DNA of 53,956 nt from an uncultured Clostridia bacterium (GTDB lineage: Bacteria > Bacillota > Clostridia > Christensenellales > UBA1242), in the NCBI GenBank assembly GCA_934754335.1, contig CAKVHY010000006.1, forward strand, positions 1 to 53,956. Direction: 5' to 3'. The notes beneath the pieces are model-generated. The model was not told the origin of the DNA. It worked only from the letters and a program-made list of their open reading frames with translations, and made no database searches. Every line of letters begins with the position of its first letter. The first letter of the stretch is position 1. Made by a program: the position numbers and the translations under genes. Below are positions 16,623 through 24,496 of the stretch, piece by piece.

Positions 16623-17501
16623 TTAATCGTATGAATGTACAGCATAAATCTTATTATCAACCATACTTTTAAACACGCTAATTGTTCCGGCAGTTGCAAA
16701 ATATGGTTCCATTCTAAGTTTTTCATAAGCCGAAACTCCACAAACAAGTTTTGGAGTCAACTCATTTTCTTCCATACAATCCTTTATATCAATCTTAATT
16801 CCACATCTAGTTTTTATATCTAAAGTTTTTGTTAAGCCAAGATTTATATCAATTTCTGAGATAAATCCTCTAATTGACTGATCTTTATAACCCGCTTCTA
16901 ATAGTGATCTTGTTAAACTCTTTAAGCATGTGTCAACATCGTCAATTTCTAAGAAATCACCAATTCCAAAAAAATCTTCTTGGATTATAACCCCCGAACG
17001 AGTTGTTTCTATTTTAATCTGGTTATTTTCAATTTGAGATATTGTTAAATCATCTTTATTTATTTTTACAATTGCAGGTCTACTACCTTCTGAAATTGCC
17101 ATTAACTCGTCATTCGATATGTAATTCAATATTTTCAATTCTTTGTCTAAAACAATATAGTTTGAATTTTTTAGTTTTACTGCATAAAGTTGCTTTCTTT
17201 CCGCCACGTGAATGACTGCAGAATTGGGAAATTTAGTTTCCACATTTAGAACTTGCAGATAAGGATATTCCTTTTCCAAATCTTCAACGATTTTAGATTT
17301 CTTTAAGAAGAATACACTTTCTCCCATCGGAAACTTCACGTTTTCAGAAAATGTATCTATGGTCTCTTCCGCCAAAACAGAACGCGTTGTCAACCAATTT
17401 AGCGAGATTGACTGCAAAGTAAAAACTGTGCTACTTAAAATAACTAGCAATGCAATAAAACCAAATACGATTAAAAGTGCAATCAACCTTTTACTTTTCA
17501 T
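16623..17501 (-). CDS. ftsQ: Cell division protein FtsQ/DivIB-like
   Basis: A 292-aa single-pass membrane protein with a short basic cytoplasmic start (MKSKR), one TM helix (about 6-30) and an extracellular domain. The POTRA-like region follows (SINWLTTRSV-type strand, then LEKEYPYLQVLNVETKFPNS with HVAERKQLYAVKL), as in FtsQ/DivIB, which bridges FtsL and FtsB at the divisome. I set the start at 17501 because GGGAAGG sits just upstream. It follows murA by 91 nt, a typical dcw neighbour. Sequence is diverged, so the name rests on layout and context. Confidence 0.75.
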   Translation of the reverse strand: MKSKRLIALLIVFGFIALLVILSSTVFTLQSISLNWLTTRSVLAEETIDTFSENVKFPMGESVFFLKKSKIVEDLEKEYPYLQVLNVETKFPNSAVIHVAERKQLYAVKLKNSNYIVLDKELKILNYISNDELMAISEGSRPAIVKINKDDLTISQIENNQIKIETTRSGVIIQEDFFGIGDFLEIDDVDTCLKSLTRSLLEAGYKDQSIRGFISEIDINLGLTKTLDIKTRCGIKIDIKDCMEENELTPKLVCGVSAYEKLRMEPYFATAGTISVFKSMVDNKIYAVHSYD

Positions 17502-17592
17502 TTTTCCTTCCCTAATATACAACTATTGTTATATCACAAAAAAGGAATCAATCAAAACGATTTTCTTATTCAATTAAATTATTTAATAATTT

Positions 17593-18846
17593 TTAATTCT
17601 TTCTTGTAATTTCCGCATTCAATCGACACAAATCGTTTTCAATGTTCTTATAACCCCTATCAATATGGAAAATATCATGCACAGTTGTATAACCATCCGC
17701 ACAAAGTCCCGCAAGCACCAAGCCCGCTCCACCACGCAAATCAGTGGCCGTCACATTTGCGCCATAAAGTTTCGAAACTCCTTTTACAACCGCTATTTGA
17801 TTGTTTACAGTTATATCTGCCCCCATTTTTGTAAGTTCTGTACAAATTTTCAAACGTGTTTCAAACAACGTTTCGTTGATAACACTTGTTCCTTTAGACA
17901 CTGTCTGCAAAGCCAAAATCTGATTTTGCAAATCTGTTGGAAAACCTGGATATGTTTGAGTTTCTATTTTAGATATACTTTTTAATCTACCCTTGCACCC
18001 AATTCGAATACTCTTTTTATTTAAATCTATTTTACAACCTGCAGACTTAAGTTTGTTAATTAATGCAACATTATGCTCAGCCTGACTTCCCCTAATCTCT
18101 ATATTTCCGCCAGCAATCGCACATGCAAGCAAATATGTACCCGCAATTATTCTATCTTTTATTGGTTCATACTCAATTCCTTTTAACTCTTTTACCCCAT
18201 CTATCACAATTGTGCTAGTTCCTGCACCACTGACTTTTCCACCTGCGGAGTTTATAAAGTTTTGCAAATCTATAATTTCTGGCTCTCGAGCAGCGTTATA
18301 TATAACGGTCCTTCCTTTCAGTAAAACGCTCGCCATCATAATATTTTCTGTTGCACCAACACTAGCAATATCTAAATGAATTGTACTTGGTTTCATATTT
18401 CTACCATCGCAAAATATGTAACCATGTTTTTCCTCAATCTTTACATTTAAACACCTTAAACCTTTTAAATGCAAGTCTATTGGTCTATTTCCTATGTTAC
18501 AACCGCCTGGATATGCAACCACGGCAGTTTTTAATCTTGAAAGCAATGGTCCTAGCATAAAAATACTAGATCTTACCATTTTTGTATATTCTTCTTTAAC
18601 AAGTGATCTTGTTAAGTTATCTGTATTTATGTAAACATCTTCTTCATTCTTTTGAATCTTGCAACCTAAATCCTGAAGTATATTTAGCATGTAGTTAACA
18701 TCAGTATACATTGTACAATTTTTTATAGAAATATCGCCATTCAGCATAACTGAACAAGCAAGAATTGGCAATATGGCATTTTTACTGGTTGCAATATCAA
18801 CACACCCAGAAAGTGTATGACCACCTTTTATAAACAAAGTTTCCAT
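17593..18846 (-). CDS. murA: UDP-N-acetylglucosamine 1-carboxyvinyltransferase (MurA)
   Basis: First committed step of peptidoglycan synthesis: transfers enolpyruvate from PEP to UDP-GlcNAc in the cytosol. It is 417 aa. Lys22-Asn23 in TSKNAILPILA and the catalytic Cys116 in PGGCNIGNRPIDLH are present, so the enzyme should be fosfomycin-sensitive in principle. Upstream there is only a weak promoter candidate (TTGCCT, 16 bp, TATAGA). A terminator at 18974-19009 isolates it from the lipoprotein gene. Confidence 0.96.
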   Translation of the reverse strand: METLFIKGGHTLSGCVDIATSKNAILPILACSVMLNGDISIKNCTMYTDVNYMLNILQDLGCKIQKNEEDVYINTDNLTRSLVKEEYTKMVRSSIFMLGPLLSRLKTAVVAYPGGCNIGNRPIDLHLKGLRCLNVKIEEKHGYIFCDGRNMKPSTIHLDIASVGATENIMMASVLLKGRTVIYNAAREPEIIDLQNFINSAGGKVSGAGTSTIVIDGVKELKGIEYEPIKDRIIAGTYLLACAIAGGNIEIRGSQAEHNVALINKLKSAGCKIDLNKKSIRIGCKGRLKSISKIETQTYPGFPTDLQNQILALQTVSKGTSVINETLFETRLKICTELTKMGADITVNNQIAVVKGVSKLYGANVTATDLRGGAGLVLAGLCADGYTTVHDIFHIDRGYKNIENDLCRLNAEITRKN

Positions 18847-18973
18847 ACTTCTCCTTTTACATTTGTTTAAATCCTAAATCAAATAACAAAATAAAGTTAA
18901 ACACTTTATTTCTATAATATATTTTATGGAAAAGGCAAAAGATATGTGAAAACAAGGCTTAAGCAATTTCTAT

Positions 18974-19009
18974 AAAAAATACTTCCATAAATAAACGGAA
19001 GTATTTTTT
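18974..19009. terminator. Strong bidirectional terminator
   Basis: Perfect 13-bp stem (18974-18986 with 18997-19009), 10-nt loop, with A-tract on one side and T-tract on the other. It ends the lipoprotein transcript and isolates murA upstream. Confidence 0.9.
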
Positions 19010-19031
19010 ATTTTAAACCTTATAAATCTTA

Positions 19032-20033
19032 TTAATTATTTGCCAATTGAGTTGCTAATTGATCGGCTATGCTTATTTTCTGCTTTATATCATCAACATC
19101 AACATTACCATAATCAAATGACCATTTACCAGATAACATTGAATAGCCACTTTCATAATCAGAATAATTCGCTGAACTTCCGAAGATATCATAATTATAA
19201 GAAACAAATTTATAATCCTTCGTAATTTCAACTTCCATTAGAGCTAAAATCGTTCCTTGAGTAGTTTGATCTCCCACAGTAACTGAAGATACAATAGTGA
19301 TTTTATAGTTTCCATTGCTTAAAACTTCACCTATTGCAAAGGAATTATCTTGCTTAATTGAACCATTTTCGGTCATCATTGCAGGAATAATCACTGGATC
19401 TTGTGCCAAATTTCCAATAGTTCTTTCTTTATCCGTAACTTCTTCCGCACCTTCAGAATCTTTTGTGTATTCTCTTAACTTATAATCTTTTGCAATGTTT
19501 CCGACAACCTCATCAACGATTTTATCATATCTTAAAAGATACTTTCCACTTGTCTGATTATTAAATTCATATGCATATAAATTTTCATCGTACCTGCAAT
19601 AATTATAAGTTTCTGTCGTCTCAGTAGCAAGATATGAACCCGCTTCTTGGAAACTAGTGTGTGTAACGGTTACATTGTCTCTCACACCACCAATATTAAA
19701 TAATAATTTTCTTTCTGCCACCTTGAAAATGTCAAAATAATTTAAGTTAGATGCACTGCAAAGGCTTTCTAACCATTCCTTTTCTGTTCCAACAAAGCCA
19801 TTTTCTTTAGCGATCTCATATGCCGATTTACCATTATCGCCTTTTTCACCTTTAATACTCTGTAACCATTCTTCATAAGTCCCAGTATAGCCATTATCCA
19901 CCGCTAAAGTGTACATCGCCTTTATTTGCGATGATGTCTCCCCGCCTTCACCTGCGTTACAGCCTGCAAGTGTAAAAGCACCGCTCAAGCAAATAACCAA
20001 AGTTACTAGCAAAGTTAAAATTTTCTTTTTCAT
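19032..20033 (-). CDS. Predicted lipoprotein with collagen-like/EWLESL motifs
   Basis: A 333-aa exported lipoprotein: basic start, hydrophobic core, and lipobox LAGC with Cys25 as the predicted lipidated residue. Residues about 38-95 contain two copies of a short motif of the type Y-x-x-A-x-x-x-G-Y/F-x-G-T-x-x-E-W-L, one followed by GEKGDNGKSAYE, a collagen-like bridge often seen in Firmicutes surface proteins. The remaining 240 aa resemble no family I know; they are rich in Thr, Tyr and Asp, suggesting a beta-rich domain. Transcribed divergently from the Xre gene; its promoter contains an operator (20068-20097). Confidence 0.75.
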   Translation of the reverse strand: MKKKILTLLVTLVICLSGAFTLAGCNAGEGGETSSQIKAMYTLAVDNGYTGTYEEWLQSIKGEKGDNGKSAYEIAKENGFVGTEKEWLESLCSASNLNYFDIFKVAERKLLFNIGGVRDNVTVTHTSFQEAGSYLATETTETYNYCRYDENLYAYEFNNQTSGKYLLRYDKIVDEVVGNIAKDYKLREYTKDSEGAEEVTDKERTIGNLAQDPVIIPAMMTENGSIKQDNSFAIGEVLSNGNYKITIVSSVTVGDQTTQGTILALMEVEITKDYKFVSYNYDIFGSSANYSDYESGYSMLSGKWSFDYGNVDVDDIKQKISIADQLATQLANN

Positions 20034-20067
20034 CCTTCTCTCCTTTCACATTTGTAAATGCAATTAC

Positions 20068-20097
20068 ATTATATCAGAACAAAATGTTCTATGTCAA
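20068..20097 (-). promoter_or_regulatory. Consensus promoter of the lipoprotein gene with operator in the spacer
   Basis: On the minus strand: -35 TTGACA (20092-20097), 18-bp spacer, -10 TATAAT (20068-20073), both perfect. The spacer contains a perfect 15-bp dyad, AGAACA-aaa-TGTTCT (20076-20090). A repressor bound there would block RNA polymerase completely. Confidence 0.9.
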
Positions 20098-20104
20098 CAT
20101 ATTT

Positions 20105-20119
20105 TGAACAAATTGTTCT
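20105..20119. promoter_or_regulatory. Second operator, at the xre start
   Basis: A second copy of the dyad, GAACA-aat-TGTTC core, centred 29 bp from the first. It overlaps the probable -10 of xre (TAAAAT, 20119-20124) and ends 11 bp before the xre ATG, fitting autoregulation. Confidence 0.75.
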
Positions 20120-20130
20120 AAAATAATAAC

Positions 20131-20337
20131 ATGAGTAAGTTTCCTGAGAAGTTAAAAGAATTAAGACTTGAAAAAAATATGTCAAGGCAGTACCTTGCCA
20201 ATCTTTTATTTGTCAACGTAAGAACTATCAGTTATTGGGAGTTGGGACAACGAGAGTGTAACCTAGATCAGTTGATAAAAATATCTCAGGTATTTGGAGT
20301 TACGACAGATTATTTGCTAGGGCTTGAAGATTTTTAA
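20131..20337 (+). CDS. Xre-family transcriptional regulator
   Basis: A 68-aa protein that is essentially a single Xre/Cro helix-turn-helix domain: KLKELRLEKNMSRQYLANLL, then the recognition-helix region VRTISYWELGQRECNLDQL, then ITxVFGVTTDYLLGLE-type ending. It has no effector domain. No Shine-Dalgarno is visible, and the best -10 (TAAAAT at 20119) would start the RNA at or next to the ATG, so the mRNA may be leaderless. The two dyads in the divergent promoter are its likely binding sites. It is one of the few plus-strand genes here. Confidence 0.9.
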   Translation: MSKFPEKLKELRLEKNMSRQYLANLLFVNVRTISYWELGQRECNLDQLIKISQVFGVTTDYLLGLEDF

Positions 20338-20347
20338 AAACAAAACG

Positions 20348-20379
20348 AAAAAAGGCGTAAAATTCTTTACGCCTTTTTT
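20348..20379. terminator. Strong bidirectional terminator after xre
   Basis: Perfect 14-bp stem (20348-20361 with 20366-20379), 4-nt loop ATTC, GGCG core, T-tract on both strands. It terminates xre and probably the Nudix gene from the other side. Confidence 0.92.
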
Positions 20380-20602
20380 CTGATAGCACATAGACCCATC
20401 TCCCAAACATTATTATGTGTAGCATACTTTTCATTTTATTGCAACAGAAAAACGAAAGTTTTCATAATATTCTTGCAAAAATATAAAATATTTGGAATTT
20501 ATTCAGTTATTTAGCAAAAAAGAGCCGATTTGTTATTACTTCGAGATTTTTACTAAAATTTTACTGTTGATTCTTGTATATACATTGTTAAAAAATCTTT
20601 CA
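20380..20602. other. AT-rich intergenic stretch
   Basis: 223 bp between the xre terminator and the 3' end of the Nudix gene. I see no ORF, promoter or hairpin that I would defend. Confidence 0.5.
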
Positions 20603-21070
20603 TTATATTTCTCTATCTATATTGTGCGTTATAGAAGACGTTTGGAAAAGTAGTTCTTTTATTATCTTTGGTCTGCAATCCAATTCCAAAATTTTTTCTT
20701 TAGAAAACCACTTAAAAGTCTTATCAGAATCTAAGCATTTAAATTCATTTGTTTTAGCAAAAGAACAATCTTCTCTTACATTTGCTCTATAAACAAATAA
20801 CATTTCCTGTTGAGTTTTGCCATTCCACTTAAAAAAATTTTCAGAAATATTAATAAGTTTCAAATTTTGAATTTGAATTCCCAATTCTTCATACACTTCT
20901 CTGCTTACTGCATCTAATGAACTCTCTCCATATTGTACTCTTCCACCAATCATATTCCAAAAGTCACTTGATGTTTCCAACAATATCTTATCTTCATATT
21001 CAAGCAAAACCGCTACCCTGTAATTAAATCTTATGCTTCCATTTACTACAGAAATATTTTTATTACTCAT
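20603..21070 (-). CDS. Nudix hydrolase
   Basis: A 155-aa Nudix domain protein. The Nudix box is complete: Gly43, Glu49, then REVYEELGI (57-65), matching GX5EX7REUXEEXGU. It should hydrolyse a nucleoside diphosphate linked to another moiety; the substrate cannot be read from the sequence. The SD AAGGAG is 5 nt before the ATG. It follows the ASCH gene by 9 nt, so the two are probably co-transcribed. Confidence 0.9.
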   Translation of the reverse strand: MSNKNISVVNGSIRFNYRVAVLLEYEDKILLETSSDFWNMIGGRVQYGESSLDAVSREVYEELGIQIQNLKLINISENFFKWNGKTQQEMLFVYRANVREDCSFAKTNEFKCLDSDKTFKWFSKEKILELDCRPKIIKELLFQTSSITHNIDREI

Positions 21071-21079
21071 AATATCTCC

Positions 21080-21424
21080 TTAATTAATTTTATCAACTTT
21101 TATCGCAACAACTCCATATTTTGCTTCATCATCTACAGTGTAAAATTCATGATAAATATTAACGACATCTTCAACACCTTCTTTTAAAAATCCTACCTTT
21201 TCAAGTGGTAGCGTTTTTGCCATCTCTTCGAATGAATTAAAATATATTAAATCTTTAACTATTGTATCAATTTTTTCAACCAAATTTGGTTCTTTTTTGA
21301 ACACAATAATATCTCCAACATCGATAAGCTGTCTTTTTTCATCATTCAACCTTATTTCATAAATTTTCTTTCCATCTTCAATCATATTAAAATATTTTTC
21401 TCTTAATTTCATTTTATGGACCAT
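21080..21424 (-). CDS. ASCH/PUA-like domain protein
   Basis: A 114-aa protein with the ASCH signature GxKxxExR at residues 18-25 (GKKIYEIR) followed by DVGDIIVF, characteristic of the PUA-like ASCH fold that binds RNA or modified nucleotides. Some ASCH proteins are amidohydrolases on N4-acetylcytidine (YqfB type). Pairing with a Nudix hydrolase suggests a job in nucleotide or modified-nucleoside metabolism; that is inference. Confidence 0.82.
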   Translation of the reverse strand: MVHKMKLREKYFNMIEDGKKIYEIRLNDEKRQLIDVGDIIVFKKEPNLVEKIDTIVKDLIYFNSFEEMAKTLPLEKVGFLKEGVEDVVNIYHEFYTVDDEAKYGVVAIKVDKIN

Positions 21425-21496
21425 AAATAACTCTCCTATTTATAATTTTTATTATTTAAGCATAAACTAAAAGAAAGGTCAAACGAATACGAATAT

Positions 21497-21528
21497 AAAA
21501 AGCAGAGCATTTTGCACTCTGCTCTTTT
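21497..21528 (-). terminator. Terminator after the ftsW remnant
   Basis: AGCAGAG / CTCTGCT stem (21501-21507 with 21517-21523) with an inner GC/GC pair, followed on the minus strand by TTTTTATA. It overlaps the 3' end of the remnant and is likely the original terminator of that ftsW copy. Confidence 0.75.
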
Positions 21529-21785
21529 ATACTTTTCCAATCGCCTTTTTATCTCTTTGACCAAACTTAAACAAATTAAATTTCCAAAATTTATTTTGCT
21601 TAATATCACTTGATTCTCGTGAACATTTGCTTACATTTAAAAGTATTCCAATCGCTCCAAGGAAAACCACCAAACTACTTCCTCCTGCCGATATAAACGG
21701 AAGTGGAATGCCTGTTGGCGGAATTAGACCTGTTAACATCAGTTGTTGTATTATAAAAATAGCTATATTATTTATTCCTATTATT
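21527..21785 (-). pseudogene. C-terminal remnant of an FtsW-family gene
   Basis: About 85 codons matching the end of FtsW: GLIPPTGIPLPFISAGGSS followed by LVVFLGAIGILLNVSK. The frame can be read back to about 21785 (a short hydrophobic stretch, GINNIAIFIIQQLM, before the conserved part) where a stop codon closes it, so the N-terminal nine or so TM segments are missing. 92 bp of it are 97% identical to ftsW at 23433-23524, but the last 38 residues have diverged (both versions keep NV-x-K and an ESS motif). The fragment cannot be a working flippase or glycosyltransferase. Confidence 0.85.
21642..21733. repeat. Direct repeat copy 1 (ftsW 3' segment)
   Basis: Pairs with 23433-23524 at a constant offset of 1791 bp: 89 of 92 bases identical, including 65 consecutive identical bases (21669-21733 with 23460-23524). 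Encodes the PPTGIPLPFISAGGSS motif of FtsW. Confidence 0.95.
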
Positions 21786-22247
21786 TTTTAATTCCTTTAT
21801 TGTATCAAAAATAATAATCATTGGTATTAATGCCAATATTAAAGATATCATTCCTAATGGTAAAGACCCAAAATTATCAACTAACGAAGATTTTGACCAT
21901 GGTCTGGCAATTTCATACAAAACAACAACTATCAATAATAAAATAATACTCGAATAAATAGAGTACACTATAAAAATATTAAAATATACGAAAATAATAT
22001 TAACTGTAAGCAATAAACACCATATCAATAACATTAAAAATAAAATTTTATATTTTTTCGTATTTTTGCTTTTAACTTTTATAAAACCTTCAAAAACAAT
22101 CCAGAAAATATTAACAATAGCAAAAATTAAATGTAATATTGATATCTGATCAAAAAAAGAATAAACAAAAGTAGTTACCCCAAGAATACAAACTATTAAA
22201 GATATTATAATATTTAATTTGCTTCCTTTCACTTTCTTTCTCCTCAA
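21768..22247 (-). CDS. Small multi-pass membrane protein, unknown
   Basis: 159 aa, four or five hydrophobic segments (about 12-30, 36-54, 68-88, 90-112, 130-148), basic N-terminus MRRKKVKGSK, charged C-terminus. It has the layout of small accessory or immunity-type membrane proteins, but I recognise no family. It starts 4 nt after the upstream transglutaminase-like gene, so the two form a unit. It ends inside the coding frame of the ftsW remnant. Confidence 0.65.
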   Translation of the reverse strand: MRRKKVKGSKLNIIISLIVCILGVTTFVYSFFDQISILHLIFAIVNIFWIVFEGFIKVKSKNTKKYKILFLMLLIWCLLLTVNIIFVYFNIFIVYSIYSSIILLLIVVVLYEIARPWSKSSLVDNFGSLPLGMISLILALIPMIIIFDTIKELKNNRNK

Positions 22248-22251
22248 AAAA

Positions 22252-23241
22252 TTATAATACTACTTCAAATTCTTGTGATTTATTATTAGGTAAATATGAA
22301 CCTATGTCTGCTTGATTATCTGCAAGCGCTTTATATACACCCATTAATTCTTTAATTTGGGGTTCTTGTCCTTGCATTGCTTTTGTTTGAATATTATTCA
22401 AAACTTTTGCTATTTCATCATTAGTTAAACCTTTTTTTACTAATCTATTTACATAGTCAGAAATATCTTGATTCTTTTCATAATTTTGAAGATTGATTAT
22501 TTGAGCTGTATCCCTTGCTTCATATTTCATCTTAGGAATTTCTATTTTTATATCACCTTGTTGTCTACCATTCTTTAAGTCTTCGTCTTCTTGTGTGATT
22601 TGCAAATCACTATTGCAATTTAGAAATGAATCTATTTGTTCCAAAGATTTTATAACCAATGTTGGTATTTTGGCAACATTCTGCTCACCATAATACATCT
22701 TGCTTCTATTTGTGGGATCATAAATGTAACCAGCATTATTTTCTTTATCTTGAATAACAATAAACGCATGATTCTCTCGATTAGTTCCATTTGTAGCATC
22801 AGCCAAAATCATCTTACAATCATATCCCAAAATCTGCAAAAAATTATTTGCCATCGCAGACTTTTGAATACATTGTCCACCTCTGTTTTTATAGTCCTTA
22901 ATAGAATGAATCTTATTCCCTAATTTTTGTTGTTCTTCTGCAACTGCTTTAACCTCATCCATCCCGCCAACAAAATAATTATCTAATGTTTGTTGAATCA
23001 AAGAAATGTCTTTAGAAATATTTTTATCTTCATTTCCTTTTATTTTAATAAAATCAAAATATACATCTTGATCATCCATTTTGAAACCAACCGTGTGGTC
23101 TGAGTATGGTTTTAATTCTGTTTGATCACCAATGAATCCTTTACATATCAACATGGGCTTAATAGCTTTTTTCCTATCATTTTCAATTACTGCATTAATA
23201 CTATTTTCTTTTAACTTTTTATATCGTTCAAAATAATCCAT
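22252..23241 (-). CDS. Transglutaminase-like cysteine-enzyme-fold protein, unknown role
   Basis: 329 aa from the ATG at 23241, preceded by GAGGG at 6 nt; an ATG 72 nt further upstream would add a Cys-rich leader with no SD. A transglutaminase-like core is visible: GGQCIQKSAMANNFLQILGY (Cys124), NHAFIVI (His158) and GYIYDPTN (Asp175), in the order Cys-His-Asp. No signal peptide, so likely cytosolic unless exported otherwise. The last 100 residues are charged and helical. The activity (protease, amidase, cross-linker) cannot be decided. Its promoter region contains a 20-bp palindrome. Confidence 0.65.
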   Translation of the reverse strand: MDYFERYKKLKENSINAVIENDRKKAIKPMLICKGFIGDQTELKPYSDHTVGFKMDDQDVYFDFIKIKGNEDKNISKDISLIQQTLDNYFVGGMDEVKAVAEEQQKLGNKIHSIKDYKNRGGQCIQKSAMANNFLQILGYDCKMILADATNGTNRENHAFIVIQDKENNAGYIYDPTNRSKMYYGEQNVAKIPTLVIKSLEQIDSFLNCNSDLQITQEDEDLKNGRQQGDIKIEIPKMKYEARDTAQIINLQNYEKNQDISDYVNRLVKKGLTNDEIAKVLNNIQTKAMQGQEPQIKELMGVYKALADNQADIGSYLPNNKSQEFEVVL

Positions 23242-23250
23242 ATGCAACCC

Positions 23251-23270
23251 TCTGTTATAATTATAACAGA
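23251..23270. promoter_or_regulatory. 20-bp perfect palindrome over an extended -10
   Basis: TCTGTTATAATTATAACAGA is a perfect inverted repeat 9 bp upstream of the ATG at 23241. On the minus strand it contains TGTTATAAT, an extended -10 (TGn-TATAAT at 23260-23265). A dimeric repressor bound here would cover the promoter of the transglutaminase-like gene. Confidence 0.55.
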
Positions 23271-23329
23271 CAAATAAAAAAATGCATACTCTTTGACTAC
23301 ACTTTGTATACATTTCTTGTTAAAAAAAA

Positions 23330-24496
23330 TTAAATTTTATTCACTTTCTTTTTCTTGACTTTAATCCAATTTACACTAAACCCACCTTTCTTGAAATCTT
23401 CACTACTTTCGTGGGCTTTCCCCACATTGCAGAGTATTCCAATCGCTCCTAAGAAAACTACCAAACTACTTCCTCCTGCCGATATAAACGGAAGTGGAAT
23501 GCCTGTTGGCGGAATTAGACCTGTACATACGCATAAATTGATTAGGAGTTGACAAAATATTACAGACACAATTCCAAAGGACATGTAGGCTCCAAGCCTA
23601 TCCTTTGCATTTAATGCTATCTTTATTCCCAAAGATATTATTGCTATATATATTAAGAATAAAATTATACAACCAACTAGTCCAGTTTCTTCACCTATGA
23701 TCGAAAAGATAAAGTCACTTTCGCTAAAAGGTAAAAATAAATACTTTTGTCTACTATTAAACAATCCAACGCCAAATAGTCCGCCTGCTCCAAGCGAATA
23801 CAAAGATTGAATCAATTGATAACCTTCTTCCAAAGGATTAGCCCAAGGATCTACAAACGCTATCAATCTTTGAAATCTATAAGGCTCAATAATTATTAGA
23901 ACTGGGACTAAACACAATGCAGGAATAAGCAACAACATAAACCATTTAAAACTAATCCCACCAACGAGCAACATAAGAAGCATAACCATTCCCAAGCATA
24001 ATGTTACTGAAAGGTTTGGCTCAAGCAGAATTAACAAGCACATTCCACCACCAACCAACACCACAGGCAGAAAGCCTTTCAATGTTTTCATTTTCTGATA
24101 ATTTTTAGATATGTAAATTGAAGAAAATATAACAAACCCAAATTTTGCAATTTCACTGGCTTGAATACTAATTCCTAAAATATTAATCCATCTATTTGCA
24201 CCATTTGCACTAACACTTAAGAATGGTACAAAAACTAGTACCAACATAAGCACTGAAACACCTAAAATATACCATCTTAATTTAACCAATTTATGATAGT
24301 CAAATTTATACATAACAAATAAAAATATGCTCCCAACAATTAATCCAAACAACTGCTTTTTAACAAATAAAAAAGCATCACCATAATTTTTGCTCGCATT
24401 ATAATTACTTGCGCTATAGATAAAAACCAAACCTATAAAACATAATAAATAGACAAGCAGTATTAACATTAAATTATACTTAGCACTCTTATTCAT
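23330..24496 (-). CDS. ftsW: Lipid II polymerase / division protein FtsW (SEDS family)
   Basis: 388 aa, about ten TM segments. SEDS hallmarks: GANRWINILGISIQASEIAK, the extracellular loop ending ESDFIFSIIGEETG, and PPTGIPLPFISAGGSS. It works with the neighbouring class B PBP in septal peptidoglycan synthesis. Position between murD and murA fits FtsW and not RodA. The C-terminal part is involved in the direct repeat with 21642-21733, and may itself have been replaced by recombination. The start overlaps the murD stop by 4 nt (ATGA). Confidence 0.95.
   Translation of the reverse strand: MNKSAKYNLMLILLVYLLCFIGLVFIYSASNYNASKNYGDAFLFVKKQLFGLIVGSIFLFVMYKFDYHKLVKLRWYILGVSVLMLVLVFVPFLSVSANGANRWINILGISIQASEIAKFGFVIFSSIYISKNYQKMKTLKGFLPVVLVGGGMCLLILLEPNLSVTLCLGMVMLLMLLVGGISFKWFMLLLIPALCLVPVLIIIEPYRFQRLIAFVDPWANPLEEGYQLIQSLYSLGAGGLFGVGLFNSRQKYLFLPFSESDFIFSIIGEETGLVGCIILFLIYIAIISLGIKIALNAKDRLGAYMSFGIVSVIFCQLLINLCVCTGLIPPTGIPLPFISAGGSSLVVFLGAIGILCNVGKAHESSEDFKKGGFSVNWIKVKKKKVNKI
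23433..23524. repeat. Direct repeat copy 2 (inside ftsW)
   Basis: Partner of 21642-21733; 89 of 92 bases identical. The two copies bracket the transglutaminase-like gene and the membrane protein gene. Confidence 0.95.

Noticed and set aside
20105..20132. Normal SigA promoter with SD for xre
   Set aside because: No SD is visible and no -35 at normal spacing; only a -10 near the ATG, so I describe the gene as possibly leaderless.
21527..21739. Complete small FtsW paralogue
   Set aside because: Only the last TM and tail are present; it lacks the catalytic loops, so it is a remnant.
23242..23313. N-terminal extension of the transglutaminase-like protein (start at 23313)
   Set aside because: Reads through the promoter palindrome and has no SD; 23241 has GAGGG at 6 nt.
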